From Chryseobacterium oncorhynchi (GTDB lineage: Bacteria > Bacteroidota > Bacteroidia > Flavobacteriales > Weeksellaceae), in the NCBI RefSeq assembly GCF_002899895.1, contig NZ_PPEI02000002.1, positions 496,001 to 560,000 of the forward strand: 64,000 nt of DNA, in the 5' to 3' direction. Positions within the stretch are counted from its first letter, which is position 1, and each line of letters opens with the position of its first letter. Made by a program: the position numbers and the translations under genes. The notes under the pieces are model-generated. The model was not told where the DNA came from and did no database searches. It saw only the letters and a program-made list of their open reading frames with translations. Of the stretch, positions 60,343 to 64,000 are shown one piece after another.

Positions 60343-61650
60343 ATGTCAAAACATCAATGGACATTGAGTAAAAAAGTAATTTTTCACACTCAGTTTTTCT
60401 TCAGAAAATTTCCGGCACTGCCTTATATTTTAAAATGGCTGTTTATTAGTCTTATTATCGGAACATTGGTAGGAACAGCTTCTGCAGGATTTTTACAGTC
60501 GTTGGAATGGGCCACCAGTTTCAGAGAAAATCATTTATGGTTAATTGCATTGCTTCCTGTTGCAGGTTTCCTCATTGGACTTTTATACTATTATTTTGGA
60601 AAAGATGTAGAGGCAGGAAATAATCTCCTGATTGACAACATTCATGATCCCAAAGAAATTATCCCTTTCAAAATGGCTCCTTTTGTTTATCTGGGAACCA
60701 TTGCTACCCATCTATTTGGAGGTTCGGCAGGACGTGAGGGAACCGCTCTCCAGATGGCTGGTGCTATTGCAGACCAACTCACGAAGCCCTTTAAGCTTGA
60801 TAAAAACGAAAGGAAAATATTAATTATCTCAGCAATTGCTGCCGGATTTGGATCTATTTTTGGGACTCCTCTGGCGGGGGCTGTTTTCGGACTAGAGGTC
60901 TTTCTGATTGGAAGAATACGCTACAATGCCATATTCCCAGCCTTTGCTTCGGCTATACTTGCAGATTGGGCCACCAACCTTTGGAATGTAAAACACACTC
61001 ATTATCATATTGATATCATTCCAAAACTAGAGTTCTTACCAATCCTTTATAGTATTTTAGCAGGTATTGCCTTTGGGATTTGTGCAGCTGCATTCAGCAA
61101 AACTATTAATTGGGCAGGCTCTCTTTTCAAATCAAAAATTAAATATCCGCCTCTTCGTCCGGTCATTGGGGGAATCATCGTTGCTTTGGCTGTTTTGGCA
61201 ATGGGCACAACCCGTTATATTGGATTAGGAGTTCCCATCATTGTAGAATCCTTTGAAAAACAACTTCCATTGTATGATTTTGCATTGAAAATGATTTTCA
61301 CTATCGTTACTCTTTCAGCAGGATTTAAAGGCGGTGAAGTCACTCCCTTATTCTTCATCGGGGCAACCTTGGGGAGTGCATTATCCTTGTTTATTCCGTT
61401 ACCTTTTGGGTTATTGGCCGGTATGGGTTTTGTAGCCGTATTTGCCGGAGCAACAAATACCCCGTTGGCGTGCATATTGATGGGAATTGAATTATTTGGT
61501 GCAGAAAGTGGCGCTTATGTTGCCATTGCATGTGTTGTTTCCTATCTTCTTTCGGGACACAACAGTATTTACACCAAACAGAAAATTGGAGTTGCCAAAA
61601 ACAGAAGATATGAAAACCAGCAGAATCAATCTGTCTCGGACTTTTTATAA
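60343..61650 (+). CDS. CLC-F type fluoride/proton antiporter
   Basis: A 435-residue CLC-family transporter with about ten to twelve buried helices. The normal selectivity motif GSGIP is replaced by AGNNLL (91-96) and the second motif reads GREGT (130-134, with gating Glu132) rather than GREGP, which are the hallmarks of the fluoride-exporting CLC-F branch. Other family parts are FGSIFGTPLAGAVFGLEV (about 169-186), GFKGGEVTPLFFIGATLGS and GATNTPLACILMGIELFG. The fluoride riboswitch in its leader confirms the ion. It exports F- in exchange for protons to keep cytosolic fluoride low. Monocistronic. Confidence 0.92.
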   Translation: MSKHQWTLSKKVIFHTQFFFRKFPALPYILKWLFISLIIGTLVGTASAGFLQSLEWATSFRENHLWLIALLPVAGFLIGLLYYYFGKDVEAGNNLLIDNIHDPKEIIPFKMAPFVYLGTIATHLFGGSAGREGTALQMAGAIADQLTKPFKLDKNERKILIISAIAAGFGSIFGTPLAGAVFGLEVFLIGRIRYNAIFPAFASAILADWATNLWNVKHTHYHIDIIPKLEFLPILYSILAGIAFGICAAAFSKTINWAGSLFKSKIKYPPLRPVIGGIIVALAVLAMGTTRYIGLGVPIIVESFEKQLPLYDFALKMIFTIVTLSAGFKGGEVTPLFFIGATLGSALSLFIPLPFGLLAGMGFVAVFAGATNTPLACILMGIELFGAESGAYVAIACVVSYLLSGHNSIYTKQKIGVAKNRRYENQQNQSVSDFL

Positions 61651-61758
61651 GTTTTATAAAATTATAACCTATCCTCTATTTTTTGAACACTTCCTTTCCA
61701 ATCCTAATACACTCCGACTCTCAAACGCTAAAATCCCAAATCTTACAACTATAATCCG

Positions 61759-61766
61759 TATTTTTG
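61759..61766 (+). promoter_or_regulatory. -7 promoter element of the LysR regulator, probably leaderless
   Basis: TATTTTTG matches TAnnTTTG and is only four bases before the ATG at 61771. No -33 TTTG is present at the expected distance. Confidence 0.55.
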
Positions 61767-61770
61767 CCCC

Positions 61771-62646
61771 ATGTTCGATTACAGGTTAAAAGTTTTCCAT
61801 ACCGTAGCTTCCAGGCTAAGTTTTACTAAAGCTTCTGAGGAGCTTCATATTTCGCAGCCGGCAGTTACAAAACACATTAAAGAAATCGAGGTTCAGCTGG
61901 AGACTAAATTATTTGACAGAAAGGGTACTTCCATCCAATTGACACAAAGTGGAAAGATTCTGTATGAATATGCTGAAAAGATCAGAAATATTTACCGTGA
62001 TCTGGAATTTGAAATCAACCAGATTAATCAACAGCATAAAGGAAAACTTATTATTGGAGCCAGTACTACTGTTGCTCAATACATTCTGCCTGAAATCCTG
62101 GCGAAATTCAATGCATACTATAAAGATATTAAAATAGAACTTCTGACCGGAAATACAGAAGCCATTTCCTCCCTTTTAAAAGAAGAAAAGATTGATCTGG
62201 GTATTATTGAAGGAGAATCACAGTCTTCTTATTTTGAATACAAAACCTTTAAACCTGATGAAATTGTACTGGCTGCAAAATCGGATCATCTTCTGGCGAA
62301 CAAAACCTTAAACTTAAAAGATCTTTACCAACTAGATCTTATTTTCCGTGAACAAGGCTCCGGAACGTTAGAATTTATTCAAAACCGTTTAAAGGAAAAG
62401 GAAATCAATATCAATGAATTGAATACCGTTATTCAACTGGGAAGCAGTGAAAGCATTAAAAACTACCTTCTTCATTCTGATTGTATGGCTTTTCTTTCTA
62501 TAAGTACTATTTTGAACGAATTGAAAAACAATATTCTTACGGTTATTGATATTAAAAACTTCAGTATCGAAAGGGATTTTCATTTTATTCTTCCAAAAGG
62601 AGAACAGTCTGAGCTAATCAAGCTTTTCCTGAGGTTTGCTGAGTAA
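61771..62646 (+). CDS. LysR family transcriptional regulator (YeiE/CysB-like)
   Basis: A 291-residue regulator: N-terminal winged helix-turn-helix (about 1-62, with RLSFTKASEELHISQPAVTK and HIKEIEVQLETKLFDR) and a periplasmic-binding-protein-like effector domain (about 88-288) starting KLIIGASTTVAQYILPEIL. The next gene is a YeiH-type transporter, and LysR-yeiH pairs are conserved in many bacteria (yeiE/yeiH). An inverted repeat overlapping the yeiH start is a plausible site for it. Sulfite or a related anion as effector is inference. Predicted leaderless message. Confidence 0.9.
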   Translation: MFDYRLKVFHTVASRLSFTKASEELHISQPAVTKHIKEIEVQLETKLFDRKGTSIQLTQSGKILYEYAEKIRNIYRDLEFEINQINQQHKGKLIIGASTTVAQYILPEILAKFNAYYKDIKIELLTGNTEAISSLLKEEKIDLGIIEGESQSSYFEYKTFKPDEIVLAAKSDHLLANKTLNLKDLYQLDLIFREQGSGTLEFIQNRLKEKEININELNTVIQLGSSESIKNYLLHSDCMAFLSISTILNELKNNILTVIDIKNFSIERDFHFILPKGEQSELIKLFLRFAE

Positions 62647-62724
62647 TTGGTTTGTACAATGTATAAAGTATTCATGTAAAAAGTATTAATGATCCAGCTC
62701 CTGCTATAGTTGATTACCTGAAAC

Positions 62725-62764
62725 ACATTTTACATTTTACATTTTACATTTTACATTTTACATT
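62725..62764. repeat. Tandem heptamer repeat (ACATTTT)
   Basis: Five full copies and a partial sixth of ACATTTT run head to tail, 95 bp upstream of the yeiH start, between the LysR and yeiH genes. The unit differs from the AGATTTC arrays at 761 and 32900 but has the same period. Confidence 0.85.
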
Positions 62765-62818
62765 AATTATAACTTATAGTTATCAAACATAACAAAATAC
62801 AATTTACTTTATAATAAT

Positions 62819-62860
62819 ATATTGCGGAATTTTGTTCCAGATTTTAAACGTTCGCAATAT
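62819..62860 (+). promoter_or_regulatory. Inverted repeat spanning the yeiH start
   Basis: Arms ATATTGCG (62819-62826) and CGCAATAT (62853-62860) are perfectly complementary. The right arm overlaps the first two bases of the yeiH ATG at 62859, and the 26-base spacer holds GAATTTTG, one mismatch from a -7 box. It may be a LysR operator or an mRNA hairpin hiding the start codon. Confidence 0.5.
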
Positions 62861-63794
62861 GAAAGATTTCATTCAAAATGAAGCAACACGAAAAGTAATT
62901 TTTATTGGATTAGCCGTCTTATCTTTAACTCCGTTGGTATCATCTCCAATTGCTTTAGTATTAGGTTTTGCTTTAGCTGTTTTTTTGGGAAACCCTTTTG
63001 AAAAACACCTTCACCAATATATTCATTTATTACTGCAGATTTCTATTGTTGGCCTCGGTTTCGGGTTAAAACTGGATGAAGCTCTTCATGCCGGAAAAAC
63101 AGGATTGATGTTGACTGTGGTAAGTATTGCTACGGTAATGCTTTTAGGATACATTTTAGGGAAAGTATTTAAACTTGAAAGACCCCTTTCCTATCTTCTT
63201 TCTGCGGGTACTGCCATTTGTGGCGGAAGTGCCATTGCTGCTGTTTCTCCTATTATTAAACCCAGTACAAAACAAATCTCCTTGGCATTGGCCATTGTTT
63301 TTACGTTAAACTCCATTGCTTTATTCGTTTATCCGGCTATTGGGCACTTGCTGAATCTTTCACAGGAGCAGTTTGGGCTTTGGTGCGCCGTTGGAATTCA
63401 TGATACAAGCTCTGTAGTAGGCGCAGCTAGTAAATATGGAGATGAAGCCTTAAAAATTGCCACTACCGTGAAATTAGCCCGTGCTTTATGGATCATACCC
63501 ATTTCCCTGATTACCATGTTCGTTTTTAAGAGTAAGGACTCAAAAATAAAAATACCGTGGTTCATAGGATACTTCATATTGGCGATTCTATTGAATACCT
63601 ATTTCCCTTTTATGGATAGCTTCAGCACTATGATCACTTCAGTAGCTAAATCCGGCCTGAATCTGACCTTATTTTTCATTGGCTCTACTCTTTCTCTACA
63701 AACCCTAAAAACAATCGGTTTTAAGCCCTTATTAACAGCTATATTACTTTGGGTAACCATCAGTGTAGGAAGTTTACTTTACATTATTCATTAA
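62859..63794 (+). CDS. yeiH: YeiH family (UPF0324) putative anion/sulfate exporter
   Basis: A 311-residue integral membrane protein with about ten helices. The UPF0324 core AGTAICGGSAIAAVSPIIK (about 118-136) and GIHDTSSVVGAASKYGDEAL (about 184-203) are intact. E. coli YeiH is annotated as a putative sulfate exporter, but direct evidence is thin. The ATG at 62859 gives the normal short N-terminus (MKDFIQNE); a TTG at 62832 would add nine residues that lie inside the inverted repeat region and is less likely. Located 212 bp after the LysR gene on the same strand. Confidence 0.88.
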   Translation: MKDFIQNEATRKVIFIGLAVLSLTPLVSSPIALVLGFALAVFLGNPFEKHLHQYIHLLLQISIVGLGFGLKLDEALHAGKTGLMLTVVSIATVMLLGYILGKVFKLERPLSYLLSAGTAICGGSAIAAVSPIIKPSTKQISLALAIVFTLNSIALFVYPAIGHLLNLSQEQFGLWCAVGIHDTSSVVGAASKYGDEALKIATTVKLARALWIIPISLITMFVFKSKDSKIKIPWFIGYFILAILLNTYFPFMDSFSTMITSVAKSGLNLTLFFIGSTLSLQTLKTIGFKPLLTAILLWVTISVGSLLYIIH

Positions 63795-63800
63795 AAACAA

Positions 63801-63831
63801 CAGAACCCTCTTGAAAATCAAAAGGGTTCTG
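63801..63831. terminator. Terminator-like hairpin after yeiH
   Basis: Arms CAGAACCC (63801-63808) and GGGTTCTG (63824-63831), with further A-T pairs inside. On the minus strand it is followed by TTGTTTTT, so it may mainly terminate the peptide gene at 63875; convergent position allows use by both. Confidence 0.6.
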
Positions 63832-63874
63832 CCTATTAAATGTGGAAATGTTTATTTCGTATTGAAATAATTTC

Positions 63875-64000
63875 TTAAACTTCACCGCAAGTATAAACCT
63901 GAGGACAAGCTATATACTGAGGACAATATTTAGGTCCAACTACAGTTCCTGAGCAGCTGCATCCGCAAAGAGATAAATCCGGATTTCCGCTTATCCCTCC
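63875..64000 (-). CDS. Cys-rich GG-leader peptide precursor, 5' part outside window
   Basis: Only the last 41 residues are visible, from a double glycine at the window edge (GGISGNPDLSLCGCSCSG) to the end (VYTCGEV). The visible GG is probably the leader cleavage site, so the core is about 39 residues with six cysteines spaced C-x-C-x-C, then three more, and several Gly/Pro. It resembles the other solitary Cys-rich GG-leader peptide at 58896 in size and cysteine number but not in detailed order. It ends before the yeiH hairpin. The start and leader lie beyond position 64000. Confidence 0.7.
   Translation of the reverse strand, partial: GGISGNPDLSLCGCSCSGTVVGPKYCPQYIACPQVYTCGEV

Noticed and set aside
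62725-62764. CRISPR-like short repeats
   Set aside because: The heptamers are directly adjacent with no unique spacers; this is a simple tandem array.

Overview
The window reads as chromosomal DNA of a flavobacterium close to Chryseobacterium. It is AT-rich, has Bacteroidota promoters (TTTG, about 19-20 bp, TAnnTTTG) and no Shine-Dalgarno pattern. It carries SusC/SusD proteins, a probable type IX secretion tail, a MetRS whose KMSKS loop reads KISTS, and small 'GG-leader' peptides of the kind common in Chryseobacterium. I saw no tRNA, rRNA, CRISPR array or insertion sequence. The taxonomic call rests on these family traits, not on a database match.

Layout. 1-3172: purM (cut by the left edge), a flavin reductase, a pirin and an orphan. 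3388-16348: a starch/maltodextrin locus in two minus-strand units, susC-susD-susE-like-GH97 and GH13-NTF2-like-MFS, with a sterol-desaturase-type gene on the opposite strand between them. 16682-18718: metG. 19004-27954: an accessory region with an S9 peptidase, small GG-leader peptides, a TPR/AraC regulator, small membrane proteins, a thioredoxin-like protein and a C39-peptidase ABC exporter whose reading frame is broken exactly at the catalytic His. 28020-36373: a methyltransferase, a TonB-dependent receptor, and a TolC-HlyD-MFS efflux operon with an AraC regulator. 36446-40937: Mpo1-like, DUF2891 and DUF4349 proteins and a secreted multidomain chitin LPMO. 41427-58834: mainly housekeeping genes (rsmI, LMW-PTP, dnaA, thioesterase, pheA, rarA, yidD, lgt, nnr, mscL, serA, idi, gcvT). 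58896-64000: a Cys-rich GG-leader peptide, an ArsC-like protein, a thioesterase, a fluoride riboswitch with a CLC-type antiporter, a LysR/YeiH pair, and the end of another Cys-rich GG-leader peptide.

How the genes fit together. The sus locus predicts SusC/D import of maltodextrins across the outer membrane, periplasmic cleavage by GH13 and GH97 enzymes, and uptake by the MFS carrier. No SusG-type surface amylase and no SusR regulator are present. In the peptide locus, two Cys-containing GG-leader peptides alternate with small membrane proteins. They are followed by a membrane-anchored CxxC oxidoreductase and a leader-cleaving exporter, which suggests disulfide-bonded secreted peptides with cognate immunity. 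Duplicated and decayed modules and the exporter frameshift suggest the locus is in flux. The riboswitch-CLC unit is a fluoride-resistance switch in which promoter, aptamer and a start-proximal hairpin follow one another without gaps.
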